Shown here one piece after another: positions 26,838 to 36,432 of a DNA stretch of 64,000 nucleotides (positions are counted from its first letter, which is position 1; each line of letters begins with the position of its first letter). Location of the stretch: contig CALWJD010000001.1 in NCBI GenBank assembly GCA_944380925.1, positions 310,001 through 374,000 on the forward strand. Direction: 5' to 3'. A model generated the notes under the pieces. That model made no database searches. It saw only the letters and a list, made by a program, of their open reading frames with translations, and was not told the DNA's origin. This stretch comes from UMGS1491 sp944380925 (lineage in GTDB: Bacteria; Bacillota; Clostridia; Oscillospirales; Acutalibacteraceae). The translations under genes were made by a program, and so were the position numbers.

Positions 26838-28271
26838 CTACCGACCTGCCGTTTGTTTGGTCATCTCCTGGGTTTCGCCTTTATCTTCAAGCAAAGTCAC
26901 AGTTACGTCAAAAGATTTCGAATCAAACTTATTGGTAGACGTTCTATAAATCGCAAGTTTTACATTTTCACCAGGTTTGTGGCTATAAAGTTCAGCATAA
27001 AATGCATCTAGATTTGTAAAATTAACGTCATTGATCTTTGTAATTATGTCGCCTCTTTGTACTCCCGCCGAGATCAAATTACTATCTTTACTCATTTCAG
27101 AAATAATAACGCCAACAGGCACATTATACATCTGAGCTTCATAATTGCTGACCATTTTTCCGCTTATGCCAAGCCTTACTCTTCCCGAAACATAGCCTTT
27201 ATCTATTATGTCATCAACTACAGTTTTTATGGTATTACTCGGTATTGCAAACCCCATGCCCTCACAATGTGCGGCGGCAATTTTGGAAGAATTCATTCCT
27301 ATTACTTGACCATACATATTAATAAGCGGTCCGCCCGAATTGCCCGGATTTATTGCCGCATCAGTTTGTATATATTTTACCAAACTATTGCTTGAGCCAT
27401 TTGAGCAACGATTTATTGCGGAAACTATGCCTCGAGTCAGTGAACTTGCAAAATTAAGCCCCAATGGATTACCCAAAGCAAGCGCCGATGACCCGACTTT
27501 TACTTCATCGGAATTGCCAAAAGTTGCAGCTTTAAGGCCGCTTTTTTCCGCTTTTATTACGGCAATATCGGTTTTGCTATCAAACCCTATAACTTTTCCG
27601 GGGAATTCTTCCTTAGTATTCAAAACTATTTTAATATTGTTCTGCACTGAATTTCCCACAACGTGTGCATTGGTAACTATAAATCCCTTTTCGTTTATAA
27701 TTATACCTGAACCTTGACTTGCGGGCTCCGAAATAATATCTGCTTTTGGGTCATATACAACTACGCCGACCACGCAAGGCGACAATTTTTCGTATATCGT
27801 TTCAGCAGAAAGCTCACGGTCATCGGTAGGCTTCGGCTCAAACTTTATTTCAGATTCGCCCTTATTATGCCCCTCTACTTCATGTGTGTTTGTTTGAGAT
27901 GAGGAGGTAGAGCCAAATAAAGAACCAAAATTTAAATTTTTGGAAGAATATATAACATATGTAAGCAGCAAGAACACCAGAACCGAAAGTATGGCAACCG
28001 CTACTTTTAAATTCTTTTTGGACCTATTCATTTCACTTTGCGAATAGCGTTTATCATACTCGTCATCTTCCAATACATCATCGGTTGTATCATCGTCCCA
28101 ATTGTGGGTGCCATCTTCATAAACATCTTCATACGTTTTTTCTTGAGTAGGATAGGTATAATCTTCTTCGTAATTTTCTTTATTTTGAAACCCGTTATCC
28201 TCAGTGCCCACTTCGCTAAATTCATCATTATTATAAAAATCTTCATGCTCATTTTCAAACTTATCATCCAT
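26838..28271 (-). CDS. htrA: Membrane-anchored serine protease HtrA/DegP
   Basis: Surface quality-control protease. The 477 residues have a long, very acidic cytoplasmic N-terminus (1-85, rich in Asp and Glu), one membrane segment (about 88-108), a trypsin-like domain with catalytic His203 (TNAHVV), Asp235 (TDIAVI) and Ser312 (GNSGGP), and one C-terminal PDZ domain. Topology is N-in with the protease outside. AGAGGTG is 7 bases before the ATG. It follows ftsH closely, giving two adjacent membrane quality-control proteases. Confidence 0.96.
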   Translation of the reverse strand: MDDKFENEHEDFYNNDEFSEVGTEDNGFQNKENYEEDYTYPTQEKTYEDVYEDGTHNWDDDTTDDVLEDDEYDKRYSQSEMNRSKKNLKVAVAILSVLVFLLLTYVIYSSKNLNFGSLFGSTSSSQTNTHEVEGHNKGESEIKFEPKPTDDRELSAETIYEKLSPCVVGVVVYDPKADIISEPASQGSGIIINEKGFIVTNAHVVGNSVQNNIKIVLNTKEEFPGKVIGFDSKTDIAVIKAEKSGLKAATFGNSDEVKVGSSALALGNPLGLNFASSLTRGIVSAINRCSNGSSNSLVKYIQTDAAINPGNSGGPLINMYGQVIGMNSSKIAAAHCEGMGFAIPSNTIKTVVDDIIDKGYVSGRVRLGISGKMVSNYEAQMYNVPVGVIISEMSKDSNLISAGVQRGDIITKINDVNFTNLDAFYAELYSHKPGENVKLAIYRTSTNKFDSKSFDVTVTLLEDKGETQEMTKQTAGR

Positions 28272-28312
28272 AACTATACACCTCTGTAAATATTCCGTTC
28301 ATAAGTATGTTG

Positions 28313-30238
28313 CTATTTTTCCAAATTATCGGCCTCGGTTGCTTCTGTGCTGATATCATTGTTAATATCATCGTCCTGCTCTTCTTCTTGCTCAACAAAT
28401 TCGCCTTTCATAACAAGTTCAAACGTTTCGGCGCTCATCTTCTCGTGTTCGATTAGATAATTTGCAACTTCATGGAGTTTATCTATATTTTCTCTTATAA
28501 CTTTTTCAGCTTTATCGGAACATTCGGTGATTATCCTACGAATTTCATCATCAATTTTGCAAGCCGTGGATTCGGAATAATCCTTGACATGACCCATATC
28601 ACGGCCTATAAACACTTCATCATCTCCGGAGCCGTAAATCACAGGGCCTACTATCTCACTCATACCGTATCTTGTAACCATCGATTTTGCGGTCTTTGTA
28701 GCGCTTTTCAAATCACCGTAAACGCCCGCCGTGGTGTCTTTAAAGATAATCCTTTCCGCCGCCATTCCACCAAGAGAAACGGCAATTGAGGTCAGCATCT
28801 TGCTCTTGGAAGGATAATTATCCTCTTTTTCAGGCAAATAAAGTGTATATCCTCCGGCACCGCCACGAGGTATTGTTGAAATTTCCTGCACTTTATTTTT
28901 TTTATCGCAGAAATAACCGACAATTGCGTGTCCTGCCTCGTGATATGCGGTTTCTCTTCTTTCTTCTTCGGTAATTATCTTAGATTTCTTTTCAGTACCA
29001 ATCGAAACCTTTACGGTTGCTTCTTCCACCTCAGCTTTTGTTATGGCCGAAAGCTTTCTTTTGGCAGCTAAAATAGCTGACTCATTCATTAAGTTTTCAA
29101 GATCCGCTCCGGTAAAACCGATTGTTGTCTTTGCTATGTTTTTAAGGTTAACGTCTGCAGCCAACGGCTTACCTTTGGAATGCACTTTTAAAATTTCTTC
29201 ACGGCCCTTTGAGTCGGGGTATCCTACAACCACTTTCCTATCAAATCTTCCCGGGCGTGTTAACGCATGATCAAGAATATCCGCCCTATTAGTAGCCGCA
29301 ATAACTATTATTCCTTCATTTACGCCAAAACCATCCATTTCCACAAGGAGTTGGTTAAGCGTCTGTTCTCTTTCGTCATGTCCTCCGCCAAGGCCTGCCC
29401 CTCTTTGGCGGCCTACGGCATCAATCTCATCTATAAATATTACGCATGGCAAATTTTTCTTTGCTTGAGCAAAAAGATCCCTGACTCTTGACGCTCCAAC
29501 GCCAACAAACATTTCCACAAAATCCGAACCGGACATCGAAAAAAACGGAACCCCCGCTTCTCCTGCCACAGCTCTTGCCAACAAAGTTTTTCCCGTTCCG
29601 GGAGGGCCGACCAATAAAACGCCCTTTGGTATTCTTGCTCCTAAATTCAAATATTTCTGTGGTTTTTTAAGAAAATCAACAATTTCCGCAAGTTCCTCTT
29701 TTTCTTCGTCCGCTCCCGCAACATCGGCAAATACTGCTTTTCGTTTTTCTTCCGCCAAATTCTTTGCTTTTGCCTTTCCAAATCCCATTTGCCGCTCCGG
29801 ATCATTCATAATGGAAACTTTTCTTAAAAACAGCCACATAACAAATCCAAGAGCCAAAATAGGCAGAAAAACAGACGCCAATACGCCCAAAATCCACGAC
29901 ATATCATTGCCTTTAATAAGGTTATAAACCATCGGGGCATCGGGGTTTTCATTATTATATTCCGTAATATAATCTTTTATATCCGTATAAATCAAATTAA
30001 CGCTCGGCGCTGTATAATAAACTGTTTCTCCGCTTTTTAAAGTTATTTCCATATCACCGGAACTTAAATTCATTTCGTATTTGGTTACCTGATGATTTTT
30101 AAAACTATTTACTATCTCAGAATAATTATATGTTTTGGAAGGCGTCATAAAGCTCGTTGCCGCGTGAATACCCAATACAATCATTACCAAAACAAGAAAA
30201 GCAATTATATTTTTTGTCTGCCTATATCTGTTATCCAC
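28313..30238 (-). CDS. ftsH: ATP-dependent zinc metalloprotease FtsH
   Basis: Degrades membrane and short-lived cytosolic proteins. The 641 residues have two N-terminal membrane segments (about 10-28 and 114-138) flanking an external domain, an AAA module with Walker A GPPGTGKTLLARAVAG, Walker B CVIFIDEIDAVGR and SRH ATNRADILDHALTRPGR, and the zinc site HEAGH. The C-terminal tail is acidic. Part of the conserved tilS-hpt-ftsH cluster. Confidence 0.99.
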   Translation of the reverse strand: MDNRYRQTKNIIAFLVLVMIVLGIHAATSFMTPSKTYNYSEIVNSFKNHQVTKYEMNLSSGDMEITLKSGETVYYTAPSVNLIYTDIKDYITEYNNENPDAPMVYNLIKGNDMSWILGVLASVFLPILALGFVMWLFLRKVSIMNDPERQMGFGKAKAKNLAEEKRKAVFADVAGADEEKEELAEIVDFLKKPQKYLNLGARIPKGVLLVGPPGTGKTLLARAVAGEAGVPFFSMSGSDFVEMFVGVGASRVRDLFAQAKKNLPCVIFIDEIDAVGRQRGAGLGGGHDEREQTLNQLLVEMDGFGVNEGIIVIAATNRADILDHALTRPGRFDRKVVVGYPDSKGREEILKVHSKGKPLAADVNLKNIAKTTIGFTGADLENLMNESAILAAKRKLSAITKAEVEEATVKVSIGTEKKSKIITEEERRETAYHEAGHAIVGYFCDKKNKVQEISTIPRGGAGGYTLYLPEKEDNYPSKSKMLTSIAVSLGGMAAERIIFKDTTAGVYGDLKSATKTAKSMVTRYGMSEIVGPVIYGSGDDEVFIGRDMGHVKDYSESTACKIDDEIRRIITECSDKAEKVIRENIDKLHEVANYLIEHEKMSAETFELVMKGEFVEQEEEQDDDINNDISTEATEADNLEK

Positions 30239-30270
30239 TTTTAAAACTCACTCCTACTCTTTAGAAAATT

Positions 30271-30810
30271 TTATTCGGCATATTTTGAATCAAGAACCCC
30301 CACAAAAGGCAAGTTCCTATATCTTTCATTGTAATCAAAGCCATAACCTATAACAAATTTATCTTTTGGAATTTTTGCTCCAACGTAATCTGCTTGTATA
30401 CTCTTTATTTTTCTTGATTCGGGCTTATCAAGTAAGGTGCATATTTTAAGACTATTTGGATTGCGTTCTTTTAATAATTTAACAACATAATCGAGCGTAA
30501 AACCGCTTTCAAGAATGTCCTCAATAATTAAAACGTCCCAACCGGCTATATCGTTTCTCAAATCCTTGTTTATCTTAACTGTTCCGCTCGTTTGCGTGCC
30601 GACATAGCTGCTCGCTTCCATAAAATCGATATTACAGGGAATTTTTATTTCTCTGATAAGATCAGCCATAAACAATATGGCGCCCTTGAGCATTCCAATA
30701 AGCACCAATTTTCTGCCCTCATAATCTTTGCTTATTTGCTCACCTAACCTTTTGCAAATTGCTTTAAGATCTTCTTCGTTAAAAAGAATTTCCTCAACAA
30801 AATCCATCAT
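30271..30810 (-). CDS. hpt: Hypoxanthine-guanine phosphoribosyltransferase
   Basis: Purine salvage: hypoxanthine or guanine plus PRPP to IMP or GMP. The 179 residues have LVLIGMLKGAILFMADL, the flexible loop region with MEASSYVG, and the PRPP loop VLIIEDILESGFTLDYVV. The gene starts immediately at the end of tilS, the normal Firmicutes arrangement in which TilS and Hpt may form a complex. Confidence 0.98.
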   Translation of the reverse strand: MMDFVEEILFNEEDLKAICKRLGEQISKDYEGRKLVLIGMLKGAILFMADLIREIKIPCNIDFMEASSYVGTQTSGTVKINKDLRNDIAGWDVLIIEDILESGFTLDYVVKLLKERNPNSLKICTLLDKPESRKIKSIQADYVGAKIPKDKFVIGYGFDYNERYRNLPFVGVLDSKYAE

Positions 30811-32208
30811 CTAATTTATCTCCTTATAAATAATCGCAACTTTTTTTGTTCCCTCGCTTGATGAATATCCTTTGGAAACCCCCACACCATCTATCCATAA
30901 TACTTCATCTTTATGTGCTATAAGAGGCACTTTATCTCTTATATTTTCGGGAATTTTTAATTCATTCATTAATTTTTTTACGGTTTTTGTAATATTACGG
31001 TTAGAAAAACAAAATCTATCCCCCACTTTGCGATTTCTTATTACTGCGCCGCAGGGAATTTTTTCAAAATCCAAAATATTCTTAGCACAAAACCTATTTT
31101 TTTCTTTCAAATATTCTGAAATAGGCTCAACCTTTATTATGATATTTGTTTTTATCTCTGTCAAGAATACTTTTTCGGAAAATGGATATTCCCACACCGA
31201 TTTATCCTCTGTTTTATTCCTCTTTTTCACCTTTAGAATATTATTTTTGCAAGCTATCTTTAGATTATTCGGCAAATTAACCTCAAGGCCACCTTCTAAA
31301 AGCGACTTTGTAAGTTCTATATACCGACCACGCACCAGATTTTTAACATTACCACCTATAATTTTAGCTATGACTCTATCTTTTATTGCTGCGGGCAAAT
31401 TCTTTATTTTTTCTGCATCAAATTCGTTTTCGTTTTCAAGCTTTACCGTACTTAATTTTTCTTCTGCCAAGGAATTCAAATATTTCTCGTCTTGATTGAA
31501 AAAGACCAAGCTTTTTTCGAGCGTATTTTCGAAGTTTTTATTAATTTTTTTAAGATTTGGAATTATATCAAGGCGAATTTTATTTCTGGTATAATCTCTT
31601 TGAAAATTTGTACTGTCATTTACATAATTTAAATTATTAACTCTGCAGTATTCTTCTACGTCCTCCCTCGTAATCCCAATAAGAGGGCGGATAATATTAT
31701 CTCGCACAGGCGGAATTCCGCAAAGCCCCTTTAAAGAAGTGCCCCTTGCAAGATTAAAAATTAAAGTTTCACAGCTATCAGAAAGAGTATGTGCCGTTGC
31801 TATTTTTGAAATAGCATTATAAGAATTATCTTTTGCAATCATATCAAATATCTCATATCTTGCTTTTCTTCCTGCCTCTTCAAGCCCAATTTTATTACTT
31901 TCGGCAAGTTTAAAAACATCAATTTTCTTAACCGTTAATTTTATCCCATGCTCCTTACAAAACTTTTTTACAAAATGCTCATCACGCTCTGCTTCTTTCC
32001 CGCGCAATCCATGGTTTACGTGAACGGCTTCTACCTTAAATTTCTTATTTTTTTCGCTTGCAAAAAAATATAAAAAATGCAAAAGAGTAACTGAATCCGC
32101 ACCTCCCGAAACACCGACGATCACCCTTTGCACATCTTTTAACATACCATAAGTCTTTATAGTTTCGTTTACATTACTTAAAATCTCATCATAAGACTTA
32201 GTACTCAC
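30811..32208 (-). CDS. tilS: tRNA(Ile)-lysidine synthase TilS
   Basis: Converts C34 of the CAU-anticodon tRNA-Ile to lysidine so that it reads AUA; essential. The 465 residues have the PP-loop VGVSGGADSVTLLHFL (about 29-44), the HVNHGLRG and ATAHTLSDSCETLIFNLARG segments, and a C-terminal domain. A GTG start with AAGGCG upstream overlaps the end of dnaB by 11 bases, pointing to translational coupling. Confidence 0.97.
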   Translation of the reverse strand: MSTKSYDEILSNVNETIKTYGMLKDVQRVIVGVSGGADSVTLLHFLYFFASEKNKKFKVEAVHVNHGLRGKEAERDEHFVKKFCKEHGIKLTVKKIDVFKLAESNKIGLEEAGRKARYEIFDMIAKDNSYNAISKIATAHTLSDSCETLIFNLARGTSLKGLCGIPPVRDNIIRPLIGITREDVEEYCRVNNLNYVNDSTNFQRDYTRNKIRLDIIPNLKKINKNFENTLEKSLVFFNQDEKYLNSLAEEKLSTVKLENENEFDAEKIKNLPAAIKDRVIAKIIGGNVKNLVRGRYIELTKSLLEGGLEVNLPNNLKIACKNNILKVKKRNKTEDKSVWEYPFSEKVFLTEIKTNIIIKVEPISEYLKEKNRFCAKNILDFEKIPCGAVIRNRKVGDRFCFSNRNITKTVKKLMNELKIPENIRDKVPLIAHKDEVLWIDGVGVSKGYSSSEGTKKVAIIYKEIN

Positions 32209-33568
32209 TGCGCCTTACCTCCTGCGCCGTAAAACGCATAAACTCACCTTGCCAATGAAGCGGCACGGAACGAGTTTCACCGTGTCTATTTTTGGCAACA
32301 ATACATTCTCCGCTATTTTTATCTTGGTTTTCGTCAATCTCTCCGGATTCATAATATCCTTCACGATACAAAAATAAAACTATATCTGCGTCTTGCTCAA
32401 TAGAACCCGAATCTCTTAAATCTGAAAGCACGGGTTTATGATCGGCTCGCTGCTCACTTGCCCTTGAAAGCTGTGAAAGCGTTAAAACCGGAACATCAAG
32501 CTCTTTTGCCATAATTTTTAAATTTCTGGTAATTTCCGAAATTTCTTGAACTCTGTTATCAATTCTCCTGGCGCTGGACATCAGCTGCAGATAATCTATT
32601 ATTACCAAATCGAAATTTCCCAGCCGCCTAATCTTTGCCTTCATTTCGGGAATCGTAATTCCGGGAGTATCATCTATATATATTGGAGATTTTGAAACCA
32701 AATCCCCGGCTTCAATCAAGCGTTCCCACTCTTTATCGCTCAGTTTCCCCATTCTTAAATTCTGACCGGGAATTTGCCCTTTAGTTGAAAGTATTCTGGA
32801 AACAAGCTGCTCTTTGGACATTTCGAGTGAGAAAAATGCCACTTTCTTTTCTTTATTGATTGCAACGTTTTCGGCAATATTTAAGGCAAAACTCGTTTTT
32901 CCCATACCCGGTCTTGCCGCCAAAAGAATAAGATCACTTTTGTTAAGCCCCATTATTACTCTATCTAAATCTTTGATACCTGTGGGCACACCCAAATATT
33001 CATCCGCATTTTGGGAATTAATCATATCCAATCGGTCAAAAGCTTGCACAACTATCTCATTTACTTTTTGAAGCCCACGAACGTCTTTTCCTCTGCGAAT
33101 ATCAAATATTTTTTGCTCGGCAGAGTTTAAAAGTTCGGTTGCATCTACCTCTCCGCCGGACGCATCATCAATAATTTCTTTTGCCGTATCTACCAAAACT
33201 CTTACATTATATTTATCCCTTACTATATCGGCATAAAACTCAACATTCGAAACAGTAGGGACAATTTGCGCAAGTTTTAAAAGATACTCTTTAAAATGTG
33301 AATGATCAAGTTCATCATTAGTTTTTATTTTATCGAGTACCGTTATATAATCTATCGGCATGCCAATTGTAAACATATCAAGCATAGTAGAATAAATAAT
33401 TTTGTGGTTGGCAAGATAAAAATAATCGGCGTGGACTAAAATATCGGCAACTTTATTCATGCATGCAGAATCTATCAGTATAGACCCCAAAACAGATTGC
33501 TCCGCTTCCAAGCTATACTGCAATTTCCCCGCACCTATTGATGCTCCAAAATCGTTATTTGCCTCCAT
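32198..33568 (-). CDS. dnaB: Replicative DNA helicase DnaB/DnaC
   Basis: Hexameric 5'-3' helicase of the replisome (called DnaC in Bacillus). The 456 residues have the N-terminal collar domain (LEAEQSVLGSILIDSACMNK), Walker A AARPGMGKTSFALNIA, VAFFSLEMSKEQLVSR, and Walker B LVIIDYLQLM. No intein. GGAGG precedes the ATG. In many Firmicutes it directly follows gdpP-rplI; here tdk, two secreted-protein genes and about 2.4 kb separate it from rplI. Confidence 0.98.
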   Translation of the reverse strand: MEANNDFGASIGAGKLQYSLEAEQSVLGSILIDSACMNKVADILVHADYFYLANHKIIYSTMLDMFTIGMPIDYITVLDKIKTNDELDHSHFKEYLLKLAQIVPTVSNVEFYADIVRDKYNVRVLVDTAKEIIDDASGGEVDATELLNSAEQKIFDIRRGKDVRGLQKVNEIVVQAFDRLDMINSQNADEYLGVPTGIKDLDRVIMGLNKSDLILLAARPGMGKTSFALNIAENVAINKEKKVAFFSLEMSKEQLVSRILSTKGQIPGQNLRMGKLSDKEWERLIEAGDLVSKSPIYIDDTPGITIPEMKAKIRRLGNFDLVIIDYLQLMSSARRIDNRVQEISEITRNLKIMAKELDVPVLTLSQLSRASEQRADHKPVLSDLRDSGSIEQDADIVLFLYREGYYESGEIDENQDKNSGECIVAKNRHGETRSVPLHWQGEFMRFTAQEVRRSEY

Positions 33569-33614
33569 TTACTTCCTCCGCCTTATTTAAAACATATTCT
33601 AAATTTTAAATCAA

Positions 33615-34175
33615 TTAAATTTTGCCTTTTTTCCAGCACTTATGGCAAAGAGTTACGTACTTTTCTTCTCCGCCTATATCTATTATGTTGCCCTCATAAA
33701 TTATATTTTCGCCTATGTAACGCGCATTAACAACCGCTTTCGTTTCGCATTTGCTGCACATAGACTGGATTTCCCTTATGGTATCGCAAACTTCTATTAT
33801 TCTTCTGCTTCCTTCAAAGAGTCTGCCCGTATAATTATTTTTAAGCCCATAGCACATAACCATTATTCCGTTATCCGCCATTTCGCGGAGCTCATCAACT
33901 TGCGGTTCCGTTAAAAACTGCGCTTCATCAACCATAACTATATCAAACGGCCCCTCTTTGGAAAGTACGCTTTCAACAGTTTGCTGAGTATCTAAGTAAA
34001 ACGCCTCACTTGAAAGACCAATCCTAGATTTAATTAAAGTTTTGCCATAGCGAGTATCTAAACTTGGTTTTAAAAGCGCAACTTTTCTTCCGCGTTCTTC
34101 AAAGTTAAACTTTTTCATAAGTGCATTTGCTGTTTTGCTAGACCCCATAACGCCGTAATAAAAATACATTTTCAC
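33615..34175 (-). CDS. tdk: Thymidine kinase
   Basis: Salvages thymidine to dTMP with ATP. The product of about 186 residues starts (M)KMYFYYGVMGSSKTANALM, a P-loop variant common in clostridial type II thymidine kinases, and has the lid region DIVMVDEAQFL plus a zinc site built from CSKCETKAV and LCHKC. I take GTG 34175 with AAGTGA 7 bases upstream; ATG 34169 is nearly equivalent. An upstream in-frame extension to 34244 has no ribosome-binding site. Confidence 0.94.
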   Translation of the reverse strand: MKMYFYYGVMGSSKTANALMKKFNFEERGRKVALLKPSLDTRYGKTLIKSRIGLSSEAFYLDTQQTVESVLSKEGPFDIVMVDEAQFLTEPQVDELREMADNGIMVMCYGLKNNYTGRLFEGSRRIIEVCDTIREIQSMCSKCETKAVVNARYIGENIIYEGNIIDIGGEEKYVTLCHKCWKKGKI

Positions 34176-34279
34176 GATTATTTCACTTCTCTTATTTAAA
34201 ATTTTTAGAGCATGAATTACAGTATACCATAATTTTTTTACCATGAAAACAAGTATATATATTTAATTTAGTCAAAGGC

Positions 34280-34308
34280 TTGACAATATATTTTTGTTTA
34301 CATAAAAT
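34280..34308 (+). promoter_or_regulatory. Sigma-A promoter of the DUF1796-type gene
   Basis: TTGACA (34280-34285), 17 bases, TAAAAT (34303-34308), about 32 bases before the ATG. Confidence 0.88.
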
Positions 34309-34339
34309 AAAACCAGCGAAAATGTTAGGTGGCTAATAT

Positions 34340-35176
34340 ATGAAAAACCGCTCAAAATACTGTAAAATCCTTTTTGCACTGCTTTTACCGCCTCTTCTAA
34401 TTTTTACACAAATAAATTTAGTAGCCGACCAACTCCTTGATCCGCCTATTTGCTTAAAAAACGGTGCCGGCATAAATAAACCGGAAAATAACGAGATAGA
34501 AGAGTTAAAGGTAGATTGTGCATTTTCTATCGGCGGATGGTGTATATGTGCGCAGTACTTACAAAATAATAATTTAAGAAAAACAGCTTCTCCACTTGAT
34601 TGGGTCAGAAGGTGTTCCTTAGATGCGGTTGCAAATTTATTTGAAACGAAATTCAAGTATTTTTTTACCAATATTTCGGTCGTTAATAAAAAGAACGAAC
34701 ACGGTATGCGAACCATATACGATATGAAAAACCACATAGAATCCATACATTATATGCCCTATGACGTACCGTTTGACCAAGCCTGCCAAGAATTTAGAGA
34801 AAAAATGCAAAAAAGAGCTAAAAAGATAGATACCATACTTTCAAACTCCGAATCCGTGCTACTGCTAAATTGCCGAAATAATCCCGAAACAATCGATAAA
34901 GACAGCACAGACGCTGAACTTAAAAAATTTGCAAAAAGGTTTTCCAAGATATACCCAAATTTGAAAAAAATATATTTAATTGACATTCACAACGATGACA
35001 GCATGCAAATACATAAAAAAATTATATATCAAAACAGGAAAATCAAAATCATACAGTATAGATTTAAAAATATAGACAGGCAAAACTTCTACCCCATATG
35101 GCTGGGAAATCAAGCGGCTTGGGGCGAAATCATGAAACACATAAGTCTTACAAATCCAAATACATGCTACAATTAA
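34340..35176 (+). CDS. Secreted DUF1796-type putative papain-like cysteine peptidase
   Basis: The 278 residues resemble DUF1796, annotated in databases as putative papain-like cysteine peptidases. The diagnostic block is FSIGGWCICAQYLQNNNLRK followed by SPLDWV (residues 62-88), with the candidate nucleophile at Cys68 or Cys70. The later part has KMQKRAKKIDTILSNSE and VLLLNCRNN, also as in that family. An N-terminal hydrophobic stretch (about 8-28) looks like a signal peptide or anchor. AGGTGG is 7 bases before the ATG. A single plus-strand gene with its own strong promoter, inserted between tdk and rplI. Activity and target are not known for the family. Confidence 0.8.
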   Translation: MKNRSKYCKILFALLLPPLLIFTQINLVADQLLDPPICLKNGAGINKPENNEIEELKVDCAFSIGGWCICAQYLQNNNLRKTASPLDWVRRCSLDAVANLFETKFKYFFTNISVVNKKNEHGMRTIYDMKNHIESIHYMPYDVPFDQACQEFREKMQKRAKKIDTILSNSESVLLLNCRNNPETIDKDSTDAELKKFAKRFSKIYPNLKKIYLIDIHNDDSMQIHKKIIYQNRKIKIIQYRFKNIDRQNFYPIWLGNQAAWGEIMKHISLTNPNTCYN

Positions 35177-35209
35177 AACACAAATGCTAAATATCACAAA
35201 ATTAAATAT

Positions 35210-35265
35210 ACAAAAAATAGCCGTGAATCATCTATCTTTTTTTACAAAGACAAATGGTTCACGGC
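35210..35265 (-). terminator. Terminator between the two secreted-protein genes
   Basis: A 12-bp stem (GCCGTGAACCAT with ATGATTCACGGC, one G-U) and an inner TCTTT/AAAGA stem. On the minus strand it is followed by TATTTTTTGTAT, so it ends the minus gene at 35295; it may also serve the convergent plus gene. Confidence 0.75.
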
Positions 35266-35294
35266 AAATTATGTAAACCTTAACAAAATATAAA

Positions 35295-35885
35295 CTAAAA
35301 AAGCCTTTCCAACCGACTTTCAAGTCTATCTAAAAGTCTGTGTGATTTTTCCAAAAACATCGGCCTATCTTCACTATAATCTTCAATTGCGCGGCGGATA
35401 TCTTCATTCATCTCTAATCTGCTTTGAAAAGCACGACTAAAGCTTTCAAAATTTACTTTATCACGTCTATAAGCCTTCGGGCTCCTTTTAAGCAAAAAAC
35501 ATGGAACAAAATTATGATGTTTCAAAGGCGTGAACGTTGAACCATAATTTTCACGAGCAAAAGCGGATATACATTTAAATATTCTTTGGTATATGCACTC
35601 AAATATTTTATACACTTTCTTGCGCTGCAAATATTTAAGCTCCTCACAAGCCATAGGATTTGCATGAACGTGCCAAATATATAGCTCAAATCTTGTTAGA
35701 ATACGTTTAATTCTGTTCTGTAATCCAACCGCATCTCTAAATTCTAAAAGTATGCGTGTGGTTGACCCGGGTGGAGTAACCGTCATTATCGGGACTTTAT
35801 ATTTAACAGAATTTACCGGTAAACGGCAACTAAAAAGTAAAGCGCAGGATAAACTGCCTACTAAAATCTTTTTAGTTAATTCCAT
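35295..35885 (-). CDS. Unknown small secreted protein, possible lipoprotein
   Basis: I do not recognise it. The 196 residues begin MELTKKILVGSLSCALLFSC, a signal peptide whose LFSC could be a lipobox, though Phe at -2 is not typical. The mature part is basic with many Arg, Tyr and His, has no further membrane segment, and ends in a charged helical stretch (LDRLESRLERLF). The start at 35885 is chosen for GGGAG 7 bases upstream; longer in-frame readings to 35948 lack one. It lies 73 bases behind rplI and converges on the DUF1796-type gene, so the two accessory genes form one insertion between rplI and tdk. Confidence 0.78.
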   Translation of the reverse strand: MELTKKILVGSLSCALLFSCRLPVNSVKYKVPIMTVTPPGSTTRILLEFRDAVGLQNRIKRILTRFELYIWHVHANPMACEELKYLQRKKVYKIFECIYQRIFKCISAFARENYGSTFTPLKHHNFVPCFLLKRSPKAYRRDKVNFESFSRAFQSRLEMNEDIRRAIEDYSEDRPMFLEKSHRLLDRLESRLERLF

Positions 35886-35958
35886 AAACATCTCCCAAAG
35901 CCAAAAATAGTTTTTCTTACTTTTGACATCGCAATAAGCCAACAACAAATTAAAAATA

Positions 35959-36411
35959 TCATCCTACTATCAACTTCATGTTTGTTTCCACATCTGCAAA
36001 TAACTTGATTTTTATATCATAAACTCCGGGCAACTTAATATTACCATTTTCAATGCCTTCAAAGAATATTTTCTTTTTGTCTACGTTTACGAGATAAACC
36101 TCATTTATTTTTTCTGCAACAGCCTTGCTCGTAACCGCTCCATATAATTTGCCGTTTTCGCCATGCTTTAAATTGAGTGTAACCGATTTGCCGCTGATTT
36201 GATTTGCAATATTTACCGCCTCTTGCCTATCGGCTTCCTTATGGTAATTTTTTGCATTTATTGCATCTTGCAATTCTTTTTTGGATTGATTATTCATAAC
36301 CTTTGCCAATTTTTTAGGCAGCAAAAAGTTGTTTGCATAGCCGTCCGAAACTTTAACTACATCCCCTTTTTTGCCATGCTTGGGAACATCTTGCATTAAA
36401 ATTACTTCCAT
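35959..36411 (-). CDS. rplI: Ribosomal protein L9
   Basis: Two-domain large-subunit protein. The 150 residues begin MEVILMQDVPKHGKKGDVVK and continue DGYANNFLLPKKLA, the L9 signature; the C-terminal domain includes HGENGKLYGAVTSKAVAE. It follows gdpP by 21 bases, the standard Firmicutes pairing. Confidence 0.99.
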   Translation of the reverse strand: MEVILMQDVPKHGKKGDVVKVSDGYANNFLLPKKLAKVMNNQSKKELQDAINAKNYHKEADRQEAVNIANQISGKSVTLNLKHGENGKLYGAVTSKAVAEKINEVYLVNVDKKKIFFEGIENGNIKLPGVYDIKIKLFADVETNMKLIVG

Positions 36412-36432
36412 TACACAATCTCCATTCTAAAT

